Of a stretch of DNA of 64,000 bases, positions 16,748 to 26,058 are shown in pieces. Both the position numbers and the translations under genes were made by a program. The notes under the pieces were generated by a model, which searched no databases, was not told the origin of the DNA, and saw only the letters and a list, made by a program, of their open reading frames with translations. The stretch lies in contig SUWU01000001.1 in NCBI GenBank assembly GCA_015061295.1, forward strand, positions 43,309 through 107,308, written 5' to 3'. Source of the DNA: Lentimicrobiaceae bacterium. GTDB taxonomy: Bacteria; Bacteroidota; Bacteroidia; Bacteroidales; F082. How positions within the stretch are numbered: the first letter of the stretch is position 1; each line of letters begins with the position of its first letter.

Positions 16748-17467
16748 ATGAGTAGATTTCGTAAGTTTGTGACAATATTTGTATTGCTGCTTTTTGTTAT
16801 AGTGGTATCTTTTGAATTTTATGGAACAGTGGCGTTTGCTGTTAAATCCATATCAAATCAATTATATTCTGGCTATCTGTGGCTTGGTGTGGGATTTCTG
16901 ATTTACCTCATCTGTCACAGATTTGTCTTTAGAAAGAATATCGACATCATGCAGACTATGTCGCATGAAGGCGCTCATATGCTCGTAGGTGCTCTTTTCC
17001 TCAGAAGAAAGATATATGAGTTTAATGCAAAATCTTCCGACTCATTATCTTACGGCGACAATACACTTGGCTATGTGAGTAGTTCGAGAAAAGGTAACTA
17101 CATCAGCGTTATGTCAACACTGGCTCCTTATATGCTGCCATATCTTACTTTTGTATTGCTCCTTTTCCGTCTCATGATTAAAAACGAATGTCTCCCAATA
17201 ATCGATGTCATTATTGGCTTCTCATTGATGTTCTATTTCTTCTGTTGGAAAAAAGATACACGCCGCGACCAAAGCGATATTCAACTTTGCGGTGTGTTCC
17301 TCTCATATCTTTACATAATCACCTTTGTTCTTTTTAACCTGTCGCTCATAATATATTCGTTAAGTGGTGGTATGACAGAGCCGATGAATATCTTCGGTGC
17401 CATTGGTCATTATTTCACACAAACATGGAACGATATATTGATGCTGGTTGATTTAATTAGAAATTAG
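16748..17467 (+). CDS. M50-like membrane metallopeptidase candidate
   Basis: This 239-residue protein has about five to six membrane segments (cores around residues 9-27, 38-58, 121-140, 148-167, 185-207). A zinc-type motif HEGAH (SHEGAHMLVGALF) lies at about residues 77-81 next to the second segment, as in intramembrane M50 peptidases. A possible third ligand is in DQSDIQL around residue 178. The family assignment is inference from the HExxH placement and topology; it could be an inactive relative. It is followed by the M49-like lipoprotein with only 2 bp between its stop and the first possible ATG, so the two probably form an operon. Confidence 0.55.
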   Translation: MSRFRKFVTIFVLLLFVIVVSFEFYGTVAFAVKSISNQLYSGYLWLGVGFLIYLICHRFVFRKNIDIMQTMSHEGAHMLVGALFLRRKIYEFNAKSSDSLSYGDNTLGYVSSSRKGNYISVMSTLAPYMLPYLTFVLLLFRLMIKNECLPIIDVIIGFSLMFYFFCWKKDTRRDQSDIQLCGVFLSYLYIITFVLFNLSLIIYSLSGGMTEPMNIFGAIGHYFTQTWNDILMLVDLIRN

Positions 17468-17496
17468 GAATGAATAACTTTAACAAGAATATAAAT

Positions 17497-19137
17497 ATGA
17501 AAATTAAAAACTTAATTATGATTTTAACATTGGCTTCAGTGACTATAAGTTGTGCTGAATCTACAAAACAAGAGACTAAAACGAACTATGAGGACCTTAC
17601 GAAACAATACGCTAAGGTTCAGTTGACTTCCGACATCAGTCATCTATCTGACAACGAGAAACACATGCTTAAGTATCTCTTCGAGGTAGGTCGTATCATG
17701 GATGATATTTTCTGGACTCAAAACTATGGTGGCGACAAAGAGGCTTTCTTAAATTCTATTGAAGATGATAACGCTCGTCTCTTTGCTGAGATAAACTACG
17801 GTCCATGGAATCATTTTGACAACCTCGCTTCTTTCCTTCCAGAGTATGGCGAGATGCCACAAGGTGCAGGCTTCTATCCAGCCGACATGACAAAAGAAGA
17901 GTTTGAGGCTTGGGATAATCCAGATAAGACAAGTCAATATACTTTGATTAAACGTGACGAAAACGGTAAGTTACAAGCTGTGTGGTTTCATGAGGCTTAC
18001 GCTGAACAAGTCAAGACTGCCTCAGACTTGTTGATGAAGGCTTCAGAACTCGCAGGCGATGAAGAGTTCGCTAACTACTTACGTCTCAGAGCAAAGGCTT
18101 TATTGACAGACGATTATCTTGAAAGCGATATGGCTTGGATGGATGTCCGTAACAACAATGTCGATTTCGTTGTAGGTCCTATCGAAAATTATGTAGATGC
18201 TCTCTATGGTTATAAGGCAGCTCATGAAGCTTTTATCTTAATCAAAGACCAAGAGTGGAGCAGTCAACTTGCACATTATGCTGCATTACTTCCTGAGTTA
18301 CAGACACAACTTCCTGTAGCAGAAGAATATAAACAAGAGAAACCTGGTGCAGATGCCGACCTCGCAGTTTATGACGCAGTGTTATATAGCGGCGACTGTA
18401 ACATGGCAGGTAAGACTATAGCTATCAACCTTCCTAACGACGAGAGAGTGCAGCTTCAAAAAGGAACTCGTAAGTTACAGCTGAAGAATGCTATGAAAGC
18501 TAAGTTTGATAATATCTTAGTACCTATTTCAGATGTGCTGATGACACCAGAATCGCGTGAGAACGTAAAATTTGATGCTTTCTTTGCTAACGTCATGTTC
18601 CATGAAGTGGCTCACGGCATGGGAATAAAAAATACTTTAGATGGCAAAGGTACAGTGCGTCATGCTCTTAAAGAACAATATTCAGCTATCGAAGAAGCTA
18701 AAGCCGACATCCTCGGACTTTATTTAGTGACAAAACTCTCTGAGATGGGTGAATATACCAACTCAACATTAGAAGAAAACTACACCACTTTCATGGCAGG
18801 TATCTTCCGTTCGGTACGTTTCGGAGCATCAAGTGCACATGGTAAGGCTAACATGCTAACCTTCAACTTCCTTGAAAAAGAAGGTGCTTTCACACGCAAC
18901 GAAGAGGGTCTTTATGCTATCAACTTTGAAAATATGAAAGCAGCTGTCGCTAAACTCGGCGGAGAGATCCTTAAAGCTCAAGGTGACGGTGATTATGAGT
19001 TCGTCAAGGAATGGATAGCCACTGACGGCGTCATTAAGCCAACATTACAAGCTGACTTAGATAAGGTCAATGGCATTGGAATACCTAAAGACATCTATTA
19101 TGAAATGTCACCAGAACTTTTAATTGACAATAATTAA
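17497..19137 (+). CDS. M49-like (dipeptidyl-peptidase III-related) zinc peptidase, lipoprotein
   Basis: The protein is 546 residues from the ATG at 17497; an in-frame ATG at 17470 would add nine residues. I prefer 17497 because it gives a compact lipoprotein signal, MKIKNLIMILTLASVTISC, with the lipobox cysteine at residue 19. A zinc motif FHEVAHGMG (HExxH) lies around residue 368, and IEEAKADILGLY about 45 residues later supplies the usual Glu/Asp ligand region. This arrangement matches the DPP III-like zinc hydrolases of Bacteroidota, although classical DPP III has HExxxH. Inference: it is an envelope-anchored peptidase acting on short peptides, partner to the S46 enzyme downstream. Confidence 0.7.
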   Translation: MKIKNLIMILTLASVTISCAESTKQETKTNYEDLTKQYAKVQLTSDISHLSDNEKHMLKYLFEVGRIMDDIFWTQNYGGDKEAFLNSIEDDNARLFAEINYGPWNHFDNLASFLPEYGEMPQGAGFYPADMTKEEFEAWDNPDKTSQYTLIKRDENGKLQAVWFHEAYAEQVKTASDLLMKASELAGDEEFANYLRLRAKALLTDDYLESDMAWMDVRNNNVDFVVGPIENYVDALYGYKAAHEAFILIKDQEWSSQLAHYAALLPELQTQLPVAEEYKQEKPGADADLAVYDAVLYSGDCNMAGKTIAINLPNDERVQLQKGTRKLQLKNAMKAKFDNILVPISDVLMTPESRENVKFDAFFANVMFHEVAHGMGIKNTLDGKGTVRHALKEQYSAIEEAKADILGLYLVTKLSEMGEYTNSTLEENYTTFMAGIFRSVRFGASSAHGKANMLTFNFLEKEGAFTRNEEGLYAINFENMKAAVAKLGGEILKAQGDGDYEFVKEWIATDGVIKPTLQADLDKVNGIGIPKDIYYEMSPELLIDNN

Positions 19138-19176
19138 CAATTAACAATTACTTTAACCCTTTAATCCTTTAAGCAT
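19127..19176. repeat. TTAACAA heptamers and CTTTAAC units after the M49-like gene
   Basis: Two to three TTAACAA units overlap the end of the M49-like gene, followed by TTTAACCC/TTTAATCC units. The remaining 30 bp before the S46 gene hold nothing recognisable. Confidence 0.7.
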
Positions 19177-19207
19177 CAAACAAATTAACAATCAATATTT
19201 ATAAAAA

Positions 19208-21487
19208 ATGAAAAAAACATTCTTATTTGTAGCCCTCGCAATATTTTCATTGATGGGTAAAGTACGCGCTGACGAAGGTATGTGGTTACCTATGTTCGTA
19301 GAGCGTTTGAATTATGTAGATATGCAAAAGATGGGTCTTCAACTTACTCCTGAAGAACTTTACAGCATCAACAACAGCAGCTTAAAAGACGCTATCGTAG
19401 GTCTTTCAGAAGGCGCAACTCCACGCGGTTTCTTCTGTACAGGCGAAATCGTTTCACAAAACAGTCTTATGTTTACTAACCATCACTGTGGTTACAATGC
19501 TATTCAGAAACTTAGTACCGTAGAACACGATTATCTTACCGACGGTTTCTGGGCTAAAGACTTTAGCGAAGAGCTTCCAGCAGAAGGCATTTCGGCTTCT
19601 TTCTTAGTACGTATGGAAGATGTCACAGAACAAGTACTTTCTGTTGTGAAAGAAGGTATGACATGGGAAGAACGCAACGCTGCTATCAAAGCTAAATCTA
19701 CAGAGTTAGAAGCAGCTGCATCAGAAGATGGCAAATACAACCCTATCATCAGCGCTTTCTTTGAAGGTAACGAATATTATATGTTCGTTTATAGAGTCTA
19801 TACCGACGTCCGTCTCGTTGGTACACCTCCTTCATCGATAGGTAAGTTCGGCGGCGACACCGACAACTGGATGTGGCCTCGTCACACAGGCGACTTCTCT
19901 ATCTTCCGTGTCTATGCTGACGTTGAAGGTAATCCAGCTCCTTATTCACCAGACAACAAACCTCTCACTCCAAAACATCATCTCCCTATCAGCTTAGATG
20001 GCATCCAACAAGATGACTTCACCATGATTTGGGGATTCCCTGGCTCAACAGAACGTTACATCACTTCTTATGGTATCGACTATAACGTAGAGTCATTCTA
20101 TCCAACAATCCACGAAATCTTCAAACTCCAGACAGACATCATGGACGAGTTCATGCAAAAAGACGCTTCTGTCAATATCATGTACGCCGATGACAAAGCT
20201 GGTCTCGCTAACACATGGAAAAACTTTGAAGGCCAGATGTTGATGCTTCGTAAGAATAAGGTCGCTGAGACAAAAGCAGATCTCGAGACAATGTTTACAC
20301 AATGGATTAATGCAGATCCAGGCCGTGTTGAAAAATATGGCAACGTATTGAATACATTAGCAGAAAACTATGAGTTAGTATCTGCAATCACACCTGTCAT
20401 TTATTATCCTAACTATGCAGGTATAACAGGCCCTGTGGCTAATGCAGCAATGTTCTCATCTTACATAAAAGCATATAAAGATGCTAACAGCAAGAAAGAT
20501 GAGAAAGGTGAGAAGAAGACAGAAGAACAAATGGCTGTCGATAAAGCTAAACTCGCTCAGATAGAAGAAACATATAAGGCAATTAATGTAGATGCTATGT
20601 TTGCTGAGACATATAAGCCTTTGGAAGATAAGACTTTCATCGAGATGTTAAAATTATGTTACAACACTTTCGATGCTGAGGTAAATCCTGAGTTCTATAA
20701 CTTAGTTGAGAAAAAATATAAAGGCGATGTCGTCGCATTAGCAAACGACATCTTGGAAAATTCAATCTTCGCAACACCTGAATCTATCAAGGCTTTCATC
20801 GAAAAACCTAATATGAAAGCTGCTGAGAAAGACCTCGCTTATGTCGTCTGTAAAATGATGATAAAACAAATAAATGACAATAGAACTGCATATAATGCAG
20901 CAATGCAAACTATAAGCGAAAACAATCATCTCTTCGTGAAAGGCTTACGCGAATTTTATGCTGCAACACAACCAGAAAAAGACTTATATCCAGATGCTAA
21001 CTCGTCATTACGTATGAGCTATGGTTCAGTTCAAGATTACCAACCAGCCGATGCTATCTCCTATGATTACATCTGTACAGCAAACGGCATCGTTGAGAAA
21101 TATGTTCCTGGCGATTATGAGTTCGATGTTCCACAAAGATTGTTAGACCTCATCGAAGCAAGAGACTTCGGTCAATATGCTGATGAAAACGGCGAGTTGG
21201 TAGTATGTTTCCTCTCAACAAACGACATCACTGGCGGTAACTCAGGTAGTCCTATCATGAATGGCAAAGGCGAACTCATCGGTCTCGCTTTCGACGGCAA
21301 CTGGGAAGCTATGAGCGGCGACATCAACTTCGAGCCAAGATTACAACGCACAATCAACGTCGATGCACGTTATGTATTGTTTGTCATCGACAAATTCGCT
21401 GGCGCAACAAACCTCATCGAGGAATTGACAATAGTTAAGAGCGAACCAGAAGTCGTTAATGAAGAATGTACAATGAATAATGAATAA
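19208..21487 (+). CDS. S46 family dipeptidyl-peptidase, DPP7-like
   Basis: This 759-residue serine exopeptidase would remove dipeptides from peptide N-termini in the periplasm. A signal peptide ends at about residue 21 (KVRADEGMW). The chymotrypsin-like catalytic His region is TNHHCGYNAI (H92/H93). The serine is S679 in GGNSGSP. Just downstream, GLAFDGNWEA carries Gly where DPP11 has Arg; in P. gingivalis this residue separates DPP7 (hydrophobic P1) from DPP11 (acidic P1), so DPP7-like specificity is inferred. The C-terminus (NEECTMNNE) is repeat-derived. It probably supplies dipeptides for uptake and fermentation. Confidence 0.92.
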   Translation: MKKTFLFVALAIFSLMGKVRADEGMWLPMFVERLNYVDMQKMGLQLTPEELYSINNSSLKDAIVGLSEGATPRGFFCTGEIVSQNSLMFTNHHCGYNAIQKLSTVEHDYLTDGFWAKDFSEELPAEGISASFLVRMEDVTEQVLSVVKEGMTWEERNAAIKAKSTELEAAASEDGKYNPIISAFFEGNEYYMFVYRVYTDVRLVGTPPSSIGKFGGDTDNWMWPRHTGDFSIFRVYADVEGNPAPYSPDNKPLTPKHHLPISLDGIQQDDFTMIWGFPGSTERYITSYGIDYNVESFYPTIHEIFKLQTDIMDEFMQKDASVNIMYADDKAGLANTWKNFEGQMLMLRKNKVAETKADLETMFTQWINADPGRVEKYGNVLNTLAENYELVSAITPVIYYPNYAGITGPVANAAMFSSYIKAYKDANSKKDEKGEKKTEEQMAVDKAKLAQIEETYKAINVDAMFAETYKPLEDKTFIEMLKLCYNTFDAEVNPEFYNLVEKKYKGDVVALANDILENSIFATPESIKAFIEKPNMKAAEKDLAYVVCKMMIKQINDNRTAYNAAMQTISENNHLFVKGLREFYAATQPEKDLYPDANSSLRMSYGSVQDYQPADAISYDYICTANGIVEKYVPGDYEFDVPQRLLDLIEARDFGQYADENGELVVCFLSTNDITGGNSGSPIMNGKGELIGLAFDGNWEAMSGDINFEPRLQRTINVDARYVLFVIDKFAGATNLIEELTIVKSEPEVVNEECTMNNE

Positions 21488-21547
21488 TTAGAGATGTATC
21501 ATTTATAATAATGATAAACAATTTATTAAAATTAAAATAACGTTATT

Positions 21548-21964
21548 ATGAATCCAACTCATATTGAACACATTGGAATAGCAGTAACAAGTTTAGAAGA
21601 ATCTATTCCATTTTTCGAGACGCTTCTCGGAACAAAATGCTACAACATAGAAGAAGTAGTAGATCAGAAAGTAAAGACAGCTTTCTTTAAGGTAGGACAG
21701 ACCAAGATTGAATTATTAGAGCCTACATCACCAGAAAGCACCATCGCTTCATTCATTGAGAAAAACGGTGGTAAAGGTGGAATGCATCATATTGCTTTCG
21801 CTGTTGAAAATATTGAAGGACAGCTTGCAGAGGCAGAAGCTGCAGGTATTCGTCTCATCGACAAGGCACCACGTGGTGGAGCAGAAGGCTTGAGCATAGC
21901 ATTCTTACACCCAAAATCGACATGTGGTGTTTTAACAGAACTCTGTGAAGATAAAAACAAATAA
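21548..21964 (+). CDS. mce: Methylmalonyl-CoA epimerase
   Basis: This 138-residue glyoxalase-fold enzyme interconverts (R)- and (S)-methylmalonyl-CoA. Metal-ligand blocks are visible: HIEHIGIAV at the N-terminus, KIELLEP in the middle, GGMHHIAFAV around residue 80, and VLTELCED at the C-terminus. It is the first gene of a five-gene plus-strand set with short gaps, feeding (S)-methylmalonyl-CoA to the decarboxylase that follows. Together with the mutase (not in the window) this is the succinate-to-propionate route. Confidence 0.95.
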   Translation: MNPTHIEHIGIAVTSLEESIPFFETLLGTKCYNIEEVVDQKVKTAFFKVGQTKIELLEPTSPESTIASFIEKNGGKGGMHHIAFAVENIEGQLAEAEAAGIRLIDKAPRGGAEGLSIAFLHPKSTCGVLTELCEDKNK

Positions 21965-22001
21965 TAATATCTAAAAAGATAATCAATTAAATACTAATAT
22001 T

Positions 22002-23561
22002 ATGGTAATTGAACAAAAAATTCAAGAATTGTTAGCAAAGCGTGAACAGGCTCGTCTCGGAGGCGGTCAGAAACGCATCGACTCGCAACATGCCAAAGGA
22101 AAATATACAGCACGCGAGCGTATCAATATGTTACTCGATGAAGGTAGTTTTGAAGAATTTGACATGTTCTTAACACATCGTACTACAGATTTCGGTCTCG
22201 ACAAACAGCAATATCTTGGTGATGGTGTTGTTACAGGTTATGGTACAATAGAAGGTCGTGTCGTTTATGTATATGCACAAGACTTCACGGTATTCGGTGG
22301 CTCCTTGTCGGAGACAATGTCGAAGAAGATATGTAAGGTGATGGATCAAGCTATGAAAGTAGGAGCTCCTGTCATCGGCATCTGCGACTCAGGCGGCGCT
22401 CGTATCCAAGAAGGCTCAAGAAGTTTGGCTGGTTACGCAGAAATCTTCCAACGTAACATCAACGCTTCTGGTGTCATACCTCAGATCTCAGCAATCTTCG
22501 GTCCTTGTGCTGGCGGCGCAGTATATTCACCTGCATTGACCGACTTCATCTTGATGACAGAACAAAACAGCTATATGTTCCTTACAGGACCAAAAGTTGT
22601 TAAGACTGTCACAGGTGAAGATGTAAGTACAGAAGACTTAGGTGGAGCACTCGTTCATAATCAGAAATCAGGTGTGAGCCAATTTATGGCTGCAACAGAA
22701 GAAGAAGGCTTACAACTTATAAGAGACCTTATCTCTTACCTCCCACAAAACAATCTAGAAGAACCTCCATTCAGACCAACAGAAGACCCAATCGACAGAA
22801 AAGACGACTCTTTGAATGAGATTATCCCTGATAATCCTAACAAGCCTTATGATATGCAACATATCATTCATTCTATCGTCGATGATAACAAATTCTTGGA
22901 AGTACATAAGGACTTCGCTAGAAACTTGATCGTTGGTTTCGCTCACTTCAATGGTATGCCTGTAGGTATCGTTGCTAACAACCCTGCTTATTTCGCTGGC
23001 GTTCTCGATATCAACGCATCACGTAAGGGAGCTCGTTTCGTTCGTTTCTGCGACGCATTTAATATTCCTATCATCACATTAGTCGATGTTCCTGGTTTCT
23101 TACCTGGTACAGTACAAGAATACGGCGGTATCATCGCTCATGGCGCTAAGATGTTGTTCGCTTATGGTGAAGCTACCGTTCCAAAGATCACTGTTACAGT
23201 ACGTAAGTCATACGGTGGTTCGCACTTGGTGATGGGCTGCAAGCAACTTAGAGCCGACATCAACTACGCATGGCCATCAGCAGAGATCGCTGTTATGGGA
23301 CCTTCAGGTGCAGTGGAAGTCCTCGACGGTAAAGAGATAGCAGCTATCGCTGACCCAGCAGAACGCGCAGAGTTGGTAGCTAAGAAAGAACAAGATTATC
23401 GCGATAAATTCGCTAACCCATACGACGCAGCTAAGTTCGGTTATATCGACGATGTCATCGAGCCACGCAACACACGTTTCCGTATCATCAGAGCATTACA
23501 GGCTTTAGAGACAAAGAGAGATACAAATCCTCCTAAGAAACATTGTAACATACCACTTTAA
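22002..23561 (+). CDS. mmdA: Methylmalonyl-CoA decarboxylase alpha subunit / propionyl-CoA carboxylase beta-type carboxyltransferase
   Basis: This 519-residue carboxyltransferase moves CO2 from methylmalonyl-CoA to biotin. It has the N- and C-terminal crotonase-like domains of the acyl-CoA carboxylase beta family. Key stretches are RERINMLLDEGSFEEFD, VYVYAQDFTVFGGSLSE, ICDSGGARIQEG (around residue 126), FGPCAGGAVYSPA (around residue 166), and VPGFLPGTVQEYGGIIAHG (around residue 363). The neighbouring oadG, biotin carrier and oadB genes show that here it works in the decarboxylating Na+ pump, not as an ATP-dependent carboxylase; no biotin carboxylase gene is present. Confidence 0.95.
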   Translation: MVIEQKIQELLAKREQARLGGGQKRIDSQHAKGKYTARERINMLLDEGSFEEFDMFLTHRTTDFGLDKQQYLGDGVVTGYGTIEGRVVYVYAQDFTVFGGSLSETMSKKICKVMDQAMKVGAPVIGICDSGGARIQEGSRSLAGYAEIFQRNINASGVIPQISAIFGPCAGGAVYSPALTDFILMTEQNSYMFLTGPKVVKTVTGEDVSTEDLGGALVHNQKSGVSQFMAATEEEGLQLIRDLISYLPQNNLEEPPFRPTEDPIDRKDDSLNEIIPDNPNKPYDMQHIIHSIVDDNKFLEVHKDFARNLIVGFAHFNGMPVGIVANNPAYFAGVLDINASRKGARFVRFCDAFNIPIITLVDVPGFLPGTVQEYGGIIAHGAKMLFAYGEATVPKITVTVRKSYGGSHLVMGCKQLRADINYAWPSAEIAVMGPSGAVEVLDGKEIAAIADPAERAELVAKKEQDYRDKFANPYDAAKFGYIDDVIEPRNTRFRIIRALQALETKRDTNPPKKHCNIPL

Positions 23562-23573
23562 AAAATTAAGACA

Positions 23574-23978
23574 ATGAATACTTTATATTTATCCTTGCTA
23601 GCGATACAAGACGGTTTACAACTTAAGGGTTGGATAGTGACAATAAGTGGTTTCCTCATAGTCATATTGGCTTTGGTGGTGCTGTTTCTTATCTTCACAG
23701 GAGTATCTAAACTCATCAATGCCGATTGGAAAAAGCTCTTCAATAAGGATAAGACGAAAGATGAAGTAGAAGTTGTGGAGAATAATAATAAAGACATGAG
23801 TACTTCTAAAAATAATATGAATGACGATGTTATCGTAGCTATAGGCTTGGCGTTGTCGATGTCGATGGAAGTTCATGATGAAGAATCAGGTAAGCTGACT
23901 ATCAAGAGAGCACAGCCTCGTTATTCGTCACCATGGAGTTCTAAAATTTTAGGAATAAATAATTTAAATAGATATTAA
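23574..23978 (+). CDS. OadG-like gamma/delta subunit of the decarboxylase Na+ pump
   Basis: A 134-residue protein with one membrane helix (residues about 22-43) and a charged cytoplasmic tail, including a Glu/Asp/Lys stretch at about 58-80. This is the usual layout of OadG-type subunits, which hold the complex together. Sequence conservation in this family is weak, so the call rests mainly on position between mmdA and the biotin carrier gene (gaps of 12 and 1 bp) and on topology. The ending KILGINNLNRY resembles other Bacteroidota members. Confidence 0.85.
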   Translation: MNTLYLSLLAIQDGLQLKGWIVTISGFLIVILALVVLFLIFTGVSKLINADWKKLFNKDKTKDEVEVVENNNKDMSTSKNNMNDDVIVAIGLALSMSMEVHDEESGKLTIKRAQPRYSSPWSSKILGINNLNRY

Positions 23979-23979
23979 T

Positions 23980-24408
23980 ATGAAAAAGTTTAAGTTCACA
24001 ATAAGTGGCAAACAATATGAAGTAGAAGTTCAGAGCTTCGAAAACGACAAAGCTCAAGTTGTTGTCAATGGAACACAATATGAAGTTGACGTAGAACGTG
24101 AGAAGGAAGAAGTGAAACCTGTTGTCGCAGCTCCACGTCCAGCAGCACCAAAAGCTGAAGCTCCAAAGGCAGCTCCTGCAGCAGGCGATGCCAACGGTTT
24201 CAAAGCATTAGCTCCACTTCCTGGTACCATCATGCAGATATTCGTTAATGTTGGCGACCAAGTGAAACGCGGCGACAAAATCTTGATGTACGAAGCAATG
24301 AAAATGGAAAACAACTTCCTCGCAGAAGTTGATGGTGAAATAAAAGATATTAAAGTCAGAGTAGGCGACAATGTTCTTCAAGGTGCAGTTTTAGTTGTAA
24401 TAGGTTAA
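23980..24408 (+). CDS. Biotin carboxyl carrier subunit of the decarboxylase
   Basis: This 142-residue protein carries a C-terminal biotinyl domain (residues about 70-142) with the biotinylation motif EAMKMEN, the modified lysine being K108. The N-terminal ~45 residues form a short beta-rich segment. A flexible Ala/Pro-rich linker (about residues 46-70) lets the biotin swing between mmdA and the membrane subunit. Its start codon is 1 bp after the preceding stop, consistent with coupled translation. Confidence 0.95.
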   Translation: MKKFKFTISGKQYEVEVQSFENDKAQVVVNGTQYEVDVEREKEEVKPVVAAPRPAAPKAEAPKAAPAAGDANGFKALAPLPGTIMQIFVNVGDQVKRGDKILMYEAMKMENNFLAEVDGEIKDIKVRVGDNVLQGAVLVVIG

Positions 24409-24419
24409 TATTTATTGCC

Positions 24420-26021
24420 ATGAAAACTAAACAAAATACTGTCAGAAGAAAAGCCTTCGTCATATTCACGTTACTTGTCGTGATGTTCGTGCTTCATGCC
24501 TTTGTGACATCTAATGCTACAATGGCAGAACGCGTGTTTGCAGATACAGTAACTGAAAATGTCGTGACAGAGATAAATGAAAATAATGCAGAGGCATCAT
24601 ACGATGTCTCTGCAACACCTAAGGTGGGAGAGGAGATCGCTAATGGATTGAGTAATTTCTTCGCTTTCACAGGTTTTAAAAATGCAACAAGGGGCAATAT
24701 CATCATGATCCTTGTTGCATTCTTTTTTATCTTCTTGGCTATCAAATATGAGTTTGAACCTATGTTACTTATTCCTATCGGAACAGGCATTATAATAGGT
24801 AATATCCCATTCTTACAGACTTATACCTTTAACCTTAATGATATTCTTAATCATCTTCAAGAACTCGCCGACCAGAACGTGCTGAAATCCAATATTGAGG
24901 AAGCACAAGCATTGATGGTGAGTCTATTCAATGGTGAGAATATCAAATTAGAACTCGATGAGGCTATAACTCGTTTTAACGAGATGTTCACAGCAGGTTC
25001 TATAACATTGCCTCAAGGTATGACAGAAGAGACAGCCTTAGCTACTATCAACGAGGCTTTCAATCTTAACATACAGACAGGTATCTACCAGAAAGGCTCG
25101 GTGTTGAATTATCTCTATTTCGGAGTGCGTCAAGGTATATATCCTCCTCTTATCTTCTTAGGCATAGGGGCGATGACTGACTTCTCTTCTTTGATATCGC
25201 AGCCACGTCTTATGATATTAGGAGCTGCTGCTCAGTTGGGTGTGTTCCTGACATTCATCGGTGCGTTATATCTCGGCTTCGACCTTAAAGAAGCTGGTGC
25301 TATCGGTATCATTGGCGGTGCTGATGGCCCTACAGCAATCTTCCTCTCGTCGAAGATGGCTCCTCATCTCTTAGGACCTATCGCCATAGCAGCTTATTCT
25401 TATATGGCTCTCGTACCGCTTATCCAGCCTCCTATCATGCGTCTTCTTACTACAAAGAAAGAGCGCGTCATTCATATGAAGCCTCCTCGTGTAGTGAGCA
25501 AGACAGAGAAGATATGCTTCCCTATAGTAGGACTTCTCCTCACCACTTTCATCAGCCCATCGGCATTGCCGCTACTTGGTATGTTGTTCTTCGGTAACTT
25601 GTTGAAAGAAAGCGGTGTGACAAAACGTCTCGCTAATACAGCAAGCAACGCTCTTATCGATATTGTCACTATATTATTAGGACTCACCGTCGGCGCATCG
25701 ACGCAGGCTGATGTCTTCTTGACAAAAGAGTCGTTGTTGATATTTGGCTTAGGAGCATTGTCGTTTATGATAGCTACAGCAGCTGGTATCCTTGGAGCTA
25801 AGTTTATGAACCTCTTCTTGAAAGAAGGTGATAAGATCAATCCTCTCATCGGTAATGCAGGCGTCTCTGCTGTGCCAGACAGCGCTCGTGTATCACAGAT
25901 AGAGGGACAGAAATACGATCCATCAAATCACCTGCTGATGCACGCTATGGCACCTAATGTCTCTGGTGTTATTGGCTCGGCAGTGGCAGCTGGTATCTTG
26001 ATGAGTTACCTCATGCTTTAA
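24420..26021 (+). CDS. Sodium-ion-translocating decarboxylase beta subunit, enlarged form
   Basis: This polytopic membrane protein decarboxylates carboxybiotin and exports Na+. Conserved OadB segments are FEPMLLIPIGTGIIIGNIP (around 118-136), GIYPPLIFLGIGAMTDF (around 238), GGADGPTAIFLSS (around 299), FGNLLKESGV, and GNAGVSAVPDSARVSQ near the end. At 533 residues it is longer than the usual roughly 380-430. There is an N-terminal extension of about 90 residues with a hydrophobic stretch, and an added soluble segment of about 100 residues between the first helices and GVRQGIYPP. It is the last gene of the operon and is followed by a strong terminator. Confidence 0.92.
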   Translation: MKTKQNTVRRKAFVIFTLLVVMFVLHAFVTSNATMAERVFADTVTENVVTEINENNAEASYDVSATPKVGEEIANGLSNFFAFTGFKNATRGNIIMILVAFFFIFLAIKYEFEPMLLIPIGTGIIIGNIPFLQTYTFNLNDILNHLQELADQNVLKSNIEEAQALMVSLFNGENIKLELDEAITRFNEMFTAGSITLPQGMTEETALATINEAFNLNIQTGIYQKGSVLNYLYFGVRQGIYPPLIFLGIGAMTDFSSLISQPRLMILGAAAQLGVFLTFIGALYLGFDLKEAGAIGIIGGADGPTAIFLSSKMAPHLLGPIAIAAYSYMALVPLIQPPIMRLLTTKKERVIHMKPPRVVSKTEKICFPIVGLLLTTFISPSALPLLGMLFFGNLLKESGVTKRLANTASNALIDIVTILLGLTVGASTQADVFLTKESLLIFGLGALSFMIATAAGILGAKFMNLFLKEGDKINPLIGNAGVSAVPDSARVSQIEGQKYDPSNHLLMHAMAPNVSGVIGSAVAAGILMSYLML

Positions 26022-26023
26022 AT

Positions 26024-26058
26024 AAAAAAATGAGACGCTAAGACGTCTCATTTTTTTT
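26024..26058. terminator. Strong bidirectional intrinsic terminator
   Basis: Perfect stem TGAGACG/CGTCTCA (26031-26037 and 26044-26050) extended by A7/T7, with a 6-base loop. The T-run continues to 26058. It ends the decarboxylase operon and also serves the convergent minus-strand gene, whose stop overlaps the T-run. Confidence 0.9.

Noticed and set aside
22002..23561. Propionyl-CoA carboxylase beta subunit
   Set aside because: Sequence alone fits, but the neighbours are OadG- and OadB-type Na+-pump subunits and there is no biotin carboxylase gene, so the decarboxylase role is more likely.
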